In this document: positions 49,201 through 61,900 of the stretch, in pieces
Numbering within the stretch: the stretch's first letter is position 1
Layout of the letters: the number at the start of each line of letters is the position of its first letter
Source: Rallus limicola
Taxonomy: Eukaryota > Chordata > Aves > Gruiformes > Rallidae
DNA length: 64,000 nt
Assembly (NCBI GenBank): GCA_022605955.1
Contig: JAKCOZ010000018.1
Location: 4,534,001-4,598,000, forward strand
Direction: 5' to 3'
Translations under genes and position numbers: made by a program
The notes under the pieces: model-generated
Seen by the model: only the letters and a program-made list of their open reading frames with translations
What the model was told of the DNA's origin: nothing
The model's database searches: none

Positions 49201-52200
49201 TGTTGTTTCACTTTACTGTATTCTTCATTTCTTCTTATACAATAATTTTCATACTTTGTATCCATGTATACCGAAGAATGAAGCAGAGAACTCCAAAGCT
49301 CTGCCTGTTGGCAAATCCTAACCAGCTTTAATAAAATAATATAAAACTGAATCCCTACAATCACTAAAGTATTTATAAACAGCATCTTTTTTCAGGATTA
49401 AACCTGTTGGATTATATATAATGACTGCATATGGTGAACTGGTTTTTCTGAGAAACATGTGGTTAAATTCTTAACCGTGCACTTCTGATAATGCGGCTTC
49501 TTCTTAAAATTTCAAGTGTCCAAAGCTGAACCTTTAAACTGGTGAGAAAGACAAGAAATAGAGAGGAGCCAGGTGACTGCTTTACACAAGGGAATTATAG
49601 GTGGAAGCATATTAAATGTTATGCTAATCTCTTTAATTTTTATTAAGGCACTAGTGAAAGGAATGTTTGTGAAAATGTCTCCTCTACTATTAACACCAAG
49701 TGCATGCATATGTAAGTATAAATGCAATTATGTTAATTACTCATATTAGTTCAGTGTGAATTGTGTCCATATGATTTGGGTTTTTTTTATTATGAAGTTA
49801 AGAGAAGATTTTCAAAACTGATGTAGAGCGATACTTTTTATTGCTCAATGGACTAACTCTCTCTTACATTACTGGTGTCTTACCCAGAGGTATTGTACCT
49901 AGTGGATTAGGATTTCAAATACTGCTAGGATACAAAAGCTCTTTACAGTAAAATCCAAGACTCCAGTAATTATTATCCAAGTCTTTCAATGATTTTTTGA
50001 TCTTTGGGTTGAGCTTTCAGCAATAAGATTAAAAAAGAGAGAGAAAAAACCTGAAAAAAATATTTTCCGTTGATATAAGAATCTTCAATGTCTCATCTAT
50101 TGATTTTCTTCAGATCTTTAAATTCACAGTGTGACTTATATTCCATGAAATAGGGTCATTGACATCTGAAAATGTACTACAAAAAATATACACTTCATAT
50201 CCCATGGACTGAAACACATAATTGTCTAATGAAAAGGTTATCCAGTGTGTTAAATCCATCACTTACAGAAATTTTTTCTTGCTTCTAAGTGAACAGATTT
50301 TGCTGCATTTTAAGAGAGGAAAAGCTTCATGGTGACTGAAAAATCTGTGAGTACTGTACTATTTGACTGTGAGCTTAGAGTGCCTTTGTTCTAATTTTTT
50401 TTAATGTAAGATTTTAATACAGTGACATCCCTAAATTGACCAACGTAGTAACACACTCTCTGGACTGCAAATTTGTATTTCTTGTACTATTGCCTTCCCC
50501 ATTTCCAACATTTATCAAAACAGAAAATAAAGGATGTCTAAGATTTAAAGGAAACCTTGAATTAAACACTGATGAACAAAAGCAGCATAACCACTAGCAA
50601 ACTGTTTCACAACATGATACTGTCTTTACAAAGTGCAACCTATAAACAAATACTTTTTGTAATCTTATTTATTTCCCTCTATCAAATATTTTTTATTATA
50701 TATTCAAGCTTTTCTTCTTTATGCACATGAAAACTGACACATGGTAATCAAACAACCATGGGACACAGGGAAAACATGGCATCACATACTTTTAGCGTTT
50801 CTTTTGACAGTTGCATTGTTACTGTAAATTAAAACTGTTGTGTTTTTATCCAACAAAATTACAAATTAAATAACAGAATATGAAAGGCATTCTGTAAACT
50901 ATTAAAATAACCAGATTATATTTTAAAGTAATGAACAATTTAATATGTATTTAACTTTTTATTATTCCCATTGAAGTCAATTAACTTACTAATATCACTT
51001 TAATCATACCTGTGGTTATTGGATTACATTTTAAATTTTCATTTTTGAAGCAGACTAATTACTGGAAGAGTTTTTTACATTTCCAAGAAATCTTAACTCT
51101 TCCTTATGTAAATTAAATTACTCTTAAATGACAAATTAGACTATTTACAGTAACTTTGACTGGAAGAACAATATTCCAAGTTCTTTATAAGGGTTATCAA
51201 AACTGATTAGAAAAGCAGATTTATTTTTCTATGTTATAGCTCATCTCACACCAGGCACTGTAGAATTCATGGGGCACAATATCCACATAACCTCACCATT
51301 CCCTCCCTTTCCTACTAAGGCAGGTAAGCGAATAATAGATTTAGAAGCACCATGAAGGAAGAAAAAGAAACTGCCAAAACAGGCAGAAAAAAACCCAAAC
51401 CCAAGTATATTTCATCTATTAAAGCCCTGCAGATATAGAGCAAATTTGTTTAAAATTATCTTTCTTTAAAAAGATCTTTTTTATTGAACACCCACCATTA
51501 TATTCTATAGGATTTGTCAGAGCATCTTATGCAGGATACTTTAATCATTTTCCTGAAAGATGACAATTTTTGGTACTTCACTGTGAGTAAAATGTGATTC
51601 CCAGAGGAATAAAATGATGCAATGCAGAGTTTACATTCCTAGTCACTCCCTGACTGAAACTCCCAAAAGATGTTAATTTATATCCCTCCAAAAAGAAAAC
51701 AAACCAAAGAATTAAAAAGAGAAATCCCTGAAAACAGTCAGTGTTGCAGGGTGAAAGCCAAGCAAACACACAGCCAAGCAGAAAACCCCAGCCACTGCCA
51801 TCCCAAACACCTTTCTAACAAGTGGCCAGCCTTTCCAACCCTTCTGATTGTTGTGAAGCCCACATATCTAAGAAACCACATTCCAGATTGCCTGCACCCT
51901 GCAATCTCTTTTCCACTTTCTTAAAAATTCAACCTCCTTCCTGGAGAAGATTTACTACTTCAGAAGCTCTCACTTGTTGTGGACTGAGAGATAAAATACA
52001 GCAGTAAAGTAGCTATAATTACCATTGCAGCACCAACTTCCATATAGATTGTTTCTACTGATACACATCACTGAGGGATATTTCATTCCATCATATGCTT
52101 GCATGACTGACTTAGAGAAAAGCAAGGAGGCTGCTTTGCTTGGAACCACTCACATACTTGGATTTTGTCACGTTGCAGGTCTCGCTGGGCATGGCCCATG

Positions 52201-53580
52201 AAATCTGACTGCCACTCTCCCAGAGTCAGGGAACATTTATTTTTTTTTTTTAATTTCAATTTATTTTTGATCATATATTTACAGAAAAGCTGATAGTCTC
52301 TCAATTCTATAGCCTATATATGTGTGTGTGCTCATCTATGTCATACAGAGCTTCCACTGAATACCCCGCTACTGTCCTACACCTGTAAAGAGAGTAAAAT
52401 GAAACAGAGCTTAAATTAATCATGGAGAACAATTTATAGCAGTATTTGTTGTTCTGTTCTGGAAGATGGACATTTCTGTGCTGCACATGCCGGAAGAATG
52501 TCCCACCAGCTCACATACAGGGTCTTCTGAAGACCCCATGAACAAACTGTCTGCTCACACTGCTCTTGTTTCTGAGCATCAAGATTCTTCTAACCGCCAG
52601 CAAGTGAGTTTCAAGCACAGCTGTAACCAGGTACAAGAAGTCAAGGAATGACTGTTCTTATTGATGGGTCAACAGGAAATATCCTTTACTAGTTTGGGGT
52701 AACAATGCCTCACGTTATTGATAGTGTTTGGATTAACACTAGCAGAAAAGCACAACAGGAATGTATTAAAAATGGATTTGTCAGTGAACAAGAATTCATG
52801 ATGTTTAACTTTAAGGCAAAAGCAAACAGGGCACTCTGAGTAACAGCTTTAAGTGGATGATTAGCTAAGGGGATTCAACACTTAATAGCCAAAATAAATT
52901 ACTATAATTATTTTATTACCTATGCTAACTGATTTCATTGTTTTTATTGAAATAGCATGTCTCTAAAGAATAGTGTTGCTTCAAAGAATCCCAGCTGCAA
53001 GCTTCTGTGTTCTCTTGTGGCAATCAAAAACAACAACAAAAATAGCTGTCATTAATAATACTCTTAATAACTGTGCTGCAGCATCTTAGAAATACATTCC
53101 AGATTTGTCTGTACACCTGGACTTGCATATGAAGTTTTCTAGCCACTGGAGGGTTTTAGGTAGAATTAAAATAAATCTGTAAAGCACTTATTAAAATAAA
53201 CACGAATATTTATAGTGAACAATGAAATGCTTTAAATAGATTTGTAATAAATAAGTGTGTAAGTAGTCCAGGAGCCTGAGAAACCTTTTAATTTGACCTT
53301 AGAAGAACTACTTAAAAATCTGTATACTTCTGGTTTTGCTCTCACTGTAAAGTGTTAAAAACATATCTGCTCCCCGCCAGAATGATTTCCAAAGAGCCTT
53401 CCTGAAACATTGTGAATTTTTATGGAGTTTAGCTCATCAGTTTTAAGATCCTTCCCAGGTCTAACTTTGAGCTAATTTGTATTCACGTAGTCTGTATTGC
53501 TGTTCGGTACTTGCTGCACCCTCCTTTTTTCCTAGCTCTCCCTGTCTCCAGGTTCCCATCTTACATCCTAGTACAATTTG
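46276..53580. other. Intergenic, no supported gene
   Basis: Unique AT-rich DNA, the plainest part of the window. The 118-codon minus-strand frame at 48137-48493 has no recognised domain. The segment 48755-48850 (TTCGATTGTTTTAACTTTTT, CAGCAATTATTCAGACGCAT) is complex and carries SOX- and homeodomain-type cores. No repeat of known family was recognised beyond short A/T runs. Confidence 0.6.
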
Positions 53581-54365
53581 AAACCTAAAACTCCAGTTAG
53601 CTGCTAGGAACTACAGATGGGACCCATTTTCGTCACCTCCGCCTGCACCCTTAAACAAATACACGCAGCATACAAGAGAGAGTACTGATGGCTTCATCTG
53701 CAGGCAGGAGTTTAATGATTTGCACCAGGATCCAAAACCATCGGCCAGTCATGAAACGCGAACCTTCCTGTTCTGCAATGGTGAACCAGCTGAGCCTGCG
53801 ACGCTGCAAGTACTACTGCTCTATGATATCAAGGTCAAGAAAGCTGAAGCGCTCTATGTCACACAGAGCAGAGCCAAACAGTTCTGGGACGGAATCCAGT
53901 AGTACAAATGCAGATCCTACGGACACCGATCAGTCTATGTCCCCTTGCTTTCTAAAGCCTTAGCAAACGCCTCATTCTGCTGCACAGCTGGGGAAACTAA
54001 TTATCAGTGGAATGTCTGGCAGTGGGGTTTTGGTATTTTGTATATACCCTGGTACCATACACACAGCTGGGCATTTCTCACTTGCTACTCGTGGGACTTC
54101 AACAAAATTTCGGGACTAGGATGTTACCCAAAACAGAGCAAACAACTATGCATGGTACTGTCCATTATCGCTCTGCCACAGAGCTGGGGCTTGAAATCAG
54201 CACCAGGACTGAAGACTCCCAGAGCCACAGCCTTAACAGAAGCTACAGAAAGGCCTGTTGAACTTTCTATTGGTGAGATCAAATGTGTGAGTCTCAGTCC
54301 ACGTCACAGGAATCCTCTGATTACCCTAACAAAAACCACCGAGTCTAGAATCTAGCCCCAACTAC
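53581..54365. other. CpG-richer patch with unusual open frames, identity unknown
   Basis: About seventeen CpGs in 780 bases, for example in AAACGCGAACC, TGCGACGCTGC, GAAGCGCTC and GGACACCGATC, against a near absence in the flanking kilobases. On the plus strand one frame is open from 53582 to a TAG at 53902 (about 107 codons, no ATG before the QEFNDL-like part). Another 91-codon frame starts at ATG 53688, and a 136-codon frame follows at 53945-54355. I recognise no domain in any of them. The right part may hold an old SINE. The patch could be a decayed mobile element, a retrocopy or a lineage-specific transcript; no poly(A) tail, LTR ends or duplication were found. Confidence 0.35.
54170..54235 (-). 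mobile_element. Possible MIR-like fragment
   Basis: CTCTGCCACAGAGCTGGGGC, then TTGAAATCAGCACCAGGACT, then GACTCCCAGAGCC resembles the tRNA-side half of a MIR-type SINE in reverse (the GGCAGAGCTGGGA..TGAACCCAGG..CTC part). A separate CAGCTGGGGAAACTAA at about 53987 fits the next MIR block, but the two are split by some 170 unrelated bases. Weak evidence. Confidence 0.3.
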
Positions 54366-55424
54366 ATGCTGAGAGGCAGTTCTCAATGTGCTGATAAGGC
54401 TTCAAGCGTGGTATCACAATCCAATGAACTGATTGTAAAAATCTGTACATATCTCCTTCCTGTTGTAGAATCAAAAGAAAACAGACCAAAGAGCTCCCAA
54501 GCTACTGTGAATGTTTTTGGAGAATTTCCTCATATTATTTATTACTGATACAAGGGATCCTAAACGTGGTTTAAAAAGGTTCAGCATGATTCCATTTCTT
54601 CCTTTTGGTCTGGGTTTCTTTATGTTTTATTTTCCAAGGAGAACAATTTTCTTGATAGGAAAAGTAAACCAGTGCAAGTAAAAAACTTTCTAAAATCAAA
54701 TTACACTGCCATTTGCCAACAGTGCTGGCAAAATTGTTGGCAATGCTGTTAAAATAACCCAGTGTCAATTAATTAAGAACTGGCATTAATGAAGACAAAC
54801 TAAAAATGTAAACCTTCAAAATCAAGCATTAATGGTATCCTCTGATATTTTCAAAGTTAATATTTGGACATCTAACACTGATAAGAATAATGTAATCCTC
54901 ACAAGTTTTTGAAAAAAATAGTATTGGCATCAGCAGTCATGTTGCAACTGAGCATGGAGTAACATGAAGAAAATTGCTTCAGTGCTGTTTGGTATAAGAA
55001 GCATTTTTTTTCACTGTCTTTGGCCTATTAAAATAATAATTTTGATACTGTGGTAATGCAAATGTTGGGTTTCAATTTCTTTAATGTTGTGTTTTAAAAA
55101 AACCTGAAAGTATCTCATTACACAGCACATCTACTTGTATTACTCATATTGGAAACTGCATGGTATCACAACAGCAGTAAGCAAGACTACAAAGGACTGA
55201 AGTTCAAAACCTGATACTGTGGTTTTGGTAATTTAATACTTTGATTAGACATGGGAAAAGCTGACTGGCTTTCAGGCCTCTAGTTCTTTTATCCAAGAAA
55301 AAGTGTCATCCAACTAAAACACAGATTATACATGACTGTTTAATACATTGTTAAAAGTTAGGGCAAAAGAGAGGTTAAGAAGGGGAAGGGGAAAGCAGGC
55401 CAAAGCAGAAAGCCTTCCCCATCT
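54366..55424. other. Intergenic, no supported gene
   Basis: Unique AT-rich DNA, with no repeat recognised until the purine-rich stretch GAAGGGGAAGGGGAAAG near 55379. Confidence 0.6.
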
Positions 55425-55470
55425 CTTCTGGACAGAATTAGCCTTACATGGATGAACTGTCTTTCATCAG
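55425..55470 (+). repeat. Direct repeat, left copy
   Basis: ATCTCTTCTGGACAGAATTA followed by GCCTTACATGGATGAACTGT matches the stretch from about 55934 at roughly 40 of 44 positions, with a one-base shift. The distance is about 510 bases. The repeats are in the same orientation. They do not have TG...CA ends and are too short to be LTRs. Confidence 0.8.
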
Positions 55471-55931
55471 AAAGCTAAAAATCAGCTGAGGTCTGGCAGC
55501 CATCCTCTGCAGTGCCACGCAAACAGCCCAAGTCAGGCATTGGGCAGGCAGTGGCTCTTTGGAGGGCTGCTCCCTGGGACCCCCATAGTTGTGGTGGGGC
55601 CATACTGGGAAACAAGCTGGATTTTAAAAATCCAGATATACCATTTGCCACCAAACACAGTTTTGTTTCTAACTATATTAATTTCATTCATTCCAGTTAC
55701 AAATGCTTACACACACCCAGGGAGCAGGGACGCCTGGAACAGATCTGTGCCTGGAAATGCCATGATTTTGAGACTCATGCTACTATTTCTTATATTTCAA
55801 CTCTTGAATTTGGAGTTGCTCTTCCTCAGCAGAGGAACTCAATCTCTTTGAATGCATCTATCAGTCATCAAAATATTCTGTAATCAAGCTGTCAGCTAAT
55901 TCAAGTTGGATATAAATACTCTTAATGCTAC
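55471..55931. other. Spacer between the two direct repeats
   Basis: About 460 bases, GC-richer at its left end (55500-55620). It contains two overlapping plus-strand open frames, 123 codons (55512-55883) and 103 codons (55540-55851), with no recognised domain. Confidence 0.5.
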
Positions 55932-55985
55932 TTCATCTCTTTCGGACAAAATTAACCTTAGATGGATGAACTGTCTTCTATCTTT
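55932..55985 (+). repeat. Direct repeat, right copy
   Basis: ATCTCTTTCGGACAAAATTA followed by ACCTTAGATGGATGAACTGT, the partner of the copy at 55425. After GAACTGTCTT a CTATC-type insertion precedes a second shared CTTTCAT. Confidence 0.8.
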
Positions 55986-58900
55986 CATATAGCATCATCT
56001 TCAAATAATTCTTTCAGTCACCACATTCACATCTTATCTTTCAATAATCCTGTTTAAAATAATTTATTGTTGTGTATTCTCTTCTTTATCACTGCTGATC
56101 TCCAAGACAGGGCATGTGCACATGTATCACAGACACAACTTCCCTCCTAATTACAGCCGGTTTCTCTTCTCAACTAGAGGCATGGGGAAGAAAACAATGA
56201 TTCTGTAACATCAAACTCACTTATGCAATAATGAGCTGTGATGCTGCAAATACTTGATTGTGGCAACTTGGAATGAATCACAGCCTGGGAAGGACGATGA
56301 GAACAGAAATGCTGTTTCATATGCACACATCTTGGTAATTAGCTGAAGTGGACAAAGGCATGCAGCAGCGAAGGCAATGCTGCTTTAGTTTGAATGAGCT
56401 TCATGAACTAAAATCTGTCTGGAAAAGCACAGAGTCAGTACCACTGTGGCCATTTGCCTGGATAGAACTAAAAACTTTACCCAAAAATTAGGATCTAAAG
56501 GAGGCAGTGGATCTAAAATGTTTGTTATGTGAAATAGTTGCAGTATAAATTGTTTATCTTATAAATTTTAAACTTGGAGGTAAAGACTGAATCATAAAGT
56601 CATGTAAATCAGTCAAATCCCATGAACATTACAGGCTGATTTACACCAGCTGAAGACCTACCTCCATGTATTAAATCAGTCTTTGCACAGTGATCTCACA
56701 GCAGTAATGAACTAACTCACAAAGATGAGAGAAACAGCCCATGTTAAAAGAAAACAGAGAAGGATGCAGGCACGTTCAAAAGCTGTTTAATAGCTTTCAC
56801 AAGAACAAGACAATGGGGAATGTCTTGCCTCTACTGTCATTCACCTTGCAGTAACTAACACTCAGTGTAAAACACAAAGGCAGCAAAATCCATCTCTTTT
56901 TAGTTACTCTTCAGCTCTTAGTGACTGCCCGAAGGACATCTGCCCCATGCCAGCTTGGGCCTACCCTTCTGTTAAGTCAGTTACATACCTGTTGTATGAG
57001 GACACACACACAGGAGAAAGCTTCACATAGGGTTCCTGGCAAACACTTTGTTTAATGTAACTAAACAGTGTCTACTTCAAGGAACAGAGAAATTTCAGCC
57101 CTGATTTTACATAGATATCCAAACCTCAGAGGAACACCAGTACCCTTTACAGAAATGTTTGCCTAACTGATTGCTAAATCCAGTGAGAAGCACCTCTATC
57201 CATTATTTGTGTCATCAGTTTTACATGCACTCAGCATCTGAAAGGTCTATGTCAAGAATGCAAGGTAGATTGGGATATTAATTACACCAATTATGAATCA
57301 GTCAAAAAAGGAGAAAGACATCTGAAGTATTCAAAAAGGGAGTAAAAAAAAAAAGACTAAAAAAATAAAACAAACATATGGTTAGATATTTCTGTAATGT
57401 TTTTCCTGCCACTTCATTTGGCCCCTTTGCTTATTCTGATGGTCTTACACCCTTTTGCAAACTCTGCCAGGGAGTGAGAACAGATGCAATTGCTTTGCAC
57501 AGCCATGAAAAAATTAATTCTAATAGTGAACCTTCCTTTCCTCCTGCCTCCGGAACAGGACACCCAGTTGCTCCCCAGATAGAGATGCAGACACTCTCTT
57601 CTGAGTAACTTTAGATGAATTTCAAAATAAAGGTATGGAAGATGTCACAGCATCACATTCTCCTAGAGTAACAGCAGGTGAAGGTGTGGAGAGTCAGTTT
57701 ATTTTGCTGCCTTCAGTAACTCCCTCTCCCCCCTCAGCTGCAAACCAAATACACAGGACAAAATCTCAGAAGATATACACCATTTCAACAGACTTGCTTC
57801 TACCAGAAATCTGCTACTACTCTTTAACTGATTTTAAATTCAACAAAGAGCCCATGTCAAACTATTTATCTTTACATGTTATTTCTAAAGACATACTCCT
57901 GCCCAGGTTTCAGTTGTTTAGATCACTGCTGGCTTTAGACATAGCACACACCTCTGGGAATTACACTAACAATATTGCCATACTTAAAATTTCATGTGAT
58001 ACCAGTGTGACTACATTTGTCTCCAAAAGCAAGTATTTTCAGCTAGAATAATAGAGGGGGGAAAAAGTAGAATGACAGATCCAAAACTGGAAATGCTGCT
58101 ATCTGCTAGCATAATACCTGAGATGCTGCAGTACTGCTCTCCCTATTCCCGTAACTTGACAGCAGCATTAAAATACAACAAAGAAAAGCAGAAAAGAAAC
58201 ACGAAGAGGCCCAAAGTTTGCACCAGAATAAAAAACCTCAAATAACAAACTCAGCTAACAATAACAATGAATGTACACATGGGTACAAGTTTCACATATA
58301 TGCATACACACTGTTTCTCCTAATACAGCCTATGTGCTAACCTCCTGCAACACTGTGGCTAACTGCTAAAGAAGTACTGCCCAACAGAGCTGTCAGGTAC
58401 TTTCAGAGTTTCTCCTAGGTTATAACTAGGAGGAATGTAAATTTTCTGTCTGTTGACCAAACTATTCTATGCCCTAGAGAGACTAAACTATGGCAGGACA
58501 CAGTTCTCTGGGCTGGACATCTAATTTCTCATGCCTTTTGATAATCATGATGTATTTCAGGGACATTGTAACAAAACACAGGTGCTCATTTGAAGTGAGA
58601 GAGGAACAGGCACAACTGTTTAGGAGGGGCATGCTCCTGCCCAGGAAGGAGCTCTGTAAGGAAGTGTAAAAAAGAACTGGTGGAGAGACACCATCAGTTT
58701 TTCTCCTGTTTGCATCCTCTAGACAGAATTACAAGGCAAGTATTGTGTCATCACTGTCACAAGAGACGGGAAAAGCACAGCACTTTAACTACTTCCACTT
58801 ACCATCCAGAGTAGATCTTGTGCTTGTACAAAGTAGTCAGCCTGTGCTAGTCTGAGTTTGACTTTGCCAGGTAGTTAAGAAGAGAAAGGAAATAATCATC

Positions 58901-61900
58901 CTTCCTTTACTGTGCTCTGCTTTTTGTGCTAGGATGAGCTTTAGCATGAAGACCATTACTGATGCTTGACTTACTGAAAAAGTCAGCAACTTTTACAAAC
59001 TAACGCAGAGGAAGCACATTCAAGTACTGTATTGATGCTATCAGCTTATCAAAGTGAATGAAGGTCAGGTCTTTCCCAACTATGATGTGTAATCACACGT
59101 GTTATGGAAAAAGAAAACATATGTATAAATGTTCTTTATTGTTAGGAACAATATCAATTCCTTCTATGACGGGTCCTACTGTGATTTTACTACTTAGCTC
59201 TTTGACAAAAAGAAGGGAAGCACTGGTAATGGTTGCTGCACTACACAACAAGAGTATTGACATAATGAATCAAAGTCTAGATTCAGATAGTTCTGTTTAT
59301 GTGTACTCTTTTCTCATGTGATGCACTTTTGCACCTCTTCATATGATGTCTGAAGATAAATGGAGAATTGCTTATAGAATGATCCTACAAAGGACCTCTG
59401 GATTGTGATATTCAAAGACATGTGACTTGTGCAGTTTCAAACATTTAAGCAATGCTTATTTCTTTTAGGTGAGAAAATGACAGTGCACAGAGAACTCTAA
59501 TAAGTTATCGTATTCTTTTTTTTACCATAGCCACAAGTCTCACTGATTAGACATGAACAGAATTTACTCCAACATCACAAAGTATTAGAATTCTCACTTG
59601 AGCCTTGTCTTCAAAGATCTTTTAAACTCATTTGGTGACCTTGCTTTTCTAAGGCTGTGGCCTACTTAGAATTATTTCTTTGCCTGCCCACAGATTGCCA
59701 CAAAGCTACAAAATCCACTCCAATAACTCAATAGAGAGAATACATTTGACCTGCACACCTACGCACTGTATCCAAACATCACTTTAGCTACACTACTCGA
59801 GAATCTCTGTAGAAGCAGACAAGTACCTGTACTTTCCTTTTACCTCTTTCAGCAAAGATGGTACCCAGAATTCTCAACTGCTTATTGTTTCAGAGCTTAA
59901 AACATATTTATTTGGCATTTTGTTTTCTGCTGGGCCACGTTCCCCAGGAAATACTCAGTGTTAAATAAAGAAGTCTTACCATTCACATTTCTTAATTATG
60001 GCACCACAGCCACCAGCCTCAAGGATGAGGCAATCACTGCACCTGACCCAGTGATGCAACTAAGTATTAAATGTTAGAAAGGTTCCTCTAATGGTTTCTC
60101 AAATAACAGTGTAAGGCAGAAGATCTCTTCAGAGATAATATGCAGTAAGGAGGCTTTTACATTCATTATCTAACATAATAGGAAGCTCAGTATTTACAGA
60201 GAGAAACACATAGTAACACATACATCCCATACAGACACGAGGTAATCTTAACTACATCATTGATGCACGTATCAGGATTCTACATCTCACAGATTGCAAA
60301 TCGGCGTAATTCCAGCTCATGTTAGAAGAATTACAGAATTCAAACCAAGTTTCCTCGTCTGAATGGTTACTGGACAGCGAGTAACTGAGGAAGGGTAAAA
60401 GCAATCGCTTATTTCAATTTTAATGAATATCTCCTTGATCAAAATACAGTAGGAACTCAATGCCTTCCAAACAGCTCTGAGTGAATCAGGGCCCAAACGC
60501 CTACTTGTTTATGCATTGTTATAATACACCAATACGTGCATTCATAGTTCAAGGGAGGCTTTTTTTTTCAGCATACATTTAGATACACATTTCAAATGTA
60601 ATACCAACAAGGCGATACATGGACAATGTTCTAAAACTGACATACCCTATAGAAATAAAAATAATGGACTGCTGAAAATGTTATCATCAATTTTACAGGA
60701 AATCAATCAGAATTCAGTTCACATTAAGCTTAAAGGTATGATGTAATACCTCTATACTGAGCACTTAAAAGCAGCTTATATCTTCAGTGTTGCAACCCCA
60801 GGTTATCTAACAGTTGTCTGCTACTACACAACCTGTCAGGGCAGGAGCTGCACTATAACCAGTAAAGTAACAGTTTGCAGCCAACTTACAGGAAAAAAAA
60901 AATTAAACAAAAAATTTATATATTATCAGCCTCCCGACTGTGATTAGAATGTCAGTTACAGCTGCTGCTTGTTACAACACCCCCACACTCCTTAGCTCAC
61001 AAGGACACATTCAATGAGAGAATGCCCTTCATTCATTGTGTAATTATCAAACTCACACACACCTTGGAAACGGAATACAGCTCCAACATGTGTATGACTA
61101 AAAACATTACTGTAAGATTATGGTCTGGAACAATGAAACAATTTCCTACTGTAGTTAATAGACTATTATAACAGGAAAACAATGGCAATGTAAAACCTTT
61201 TCTTTATCTTGACTTTTTATAGAAAGATTTATCATCAGAAAAATTATATGATTCAGGTAAGTTGAGAAACCCCAAAAGGAATAAAATGCTGGAAAAGGGG
61301 GGCCAAGAACTTGCTTGTGAATTGGCAGGCTGCCAAAATCACCTCTTTGGGGGAATATGCAACTTTAATCTTTATTATAGAAGGATCACAAATGGACTGT
61401 TTCGGAATACCATCTGTTCTCACTGAAGCACTGGATCAGCAGGCTGCATGCTCCGGTCTGTCCTTCACCTTGTATTTGGGATTTTCAGCAAAGCTCCCAT
61501 TTTTGGAAAGGGAGGATTTGTGTAACAGAATGCTGGTGTAGAACTTAATTTAGAATTTTATGGTTTTTTTTTTAATTTTCAGTATCTTCTGAATTTCCAC
61601 ATTTCTCCGAGGTAAGCTCCAGATAAAATGCTCATACTTAGAGTATTTACTTCTGATTTCTATTTTCCCTTTGCTTATCAGACCAACGCTTTTCCAAGCA
61701 ATCTTTCTGGATCACATTGCTTAGATGTCTTCATCTCTGCATCTGCACTGCACGTGTAAGCGCACATCTCCATTTACTATTAATTCCAGATGTCAATGTA
61801 GAAAAGGTGATAAAGAAATCATTAGCACAAGTGGAATGGCGAAGGACTTGCCTCAGCTCAGCGCTACCCTTCTCTGTGCAGAGGGCACTCCACTGCACAG

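Noticed and set aside
50967..50981. CCCATTGAAGTCAAT, recalling a motif common in old reptile and bird repeats
   Set aside because: Fifteen bases with no flanking support are not enough to call an element.
55425..55985. LTR pair of a small retroelement
   Set aside because: The repeats are only about 45 bases, lack TG...CA ends, and the interior has no primer-binding site or polypurine tract that I can recognise.
57635..58051. 138-codon open frame, plus strand
   Set aside because: No domain, no splice or promoter context; length is compatible with chance.
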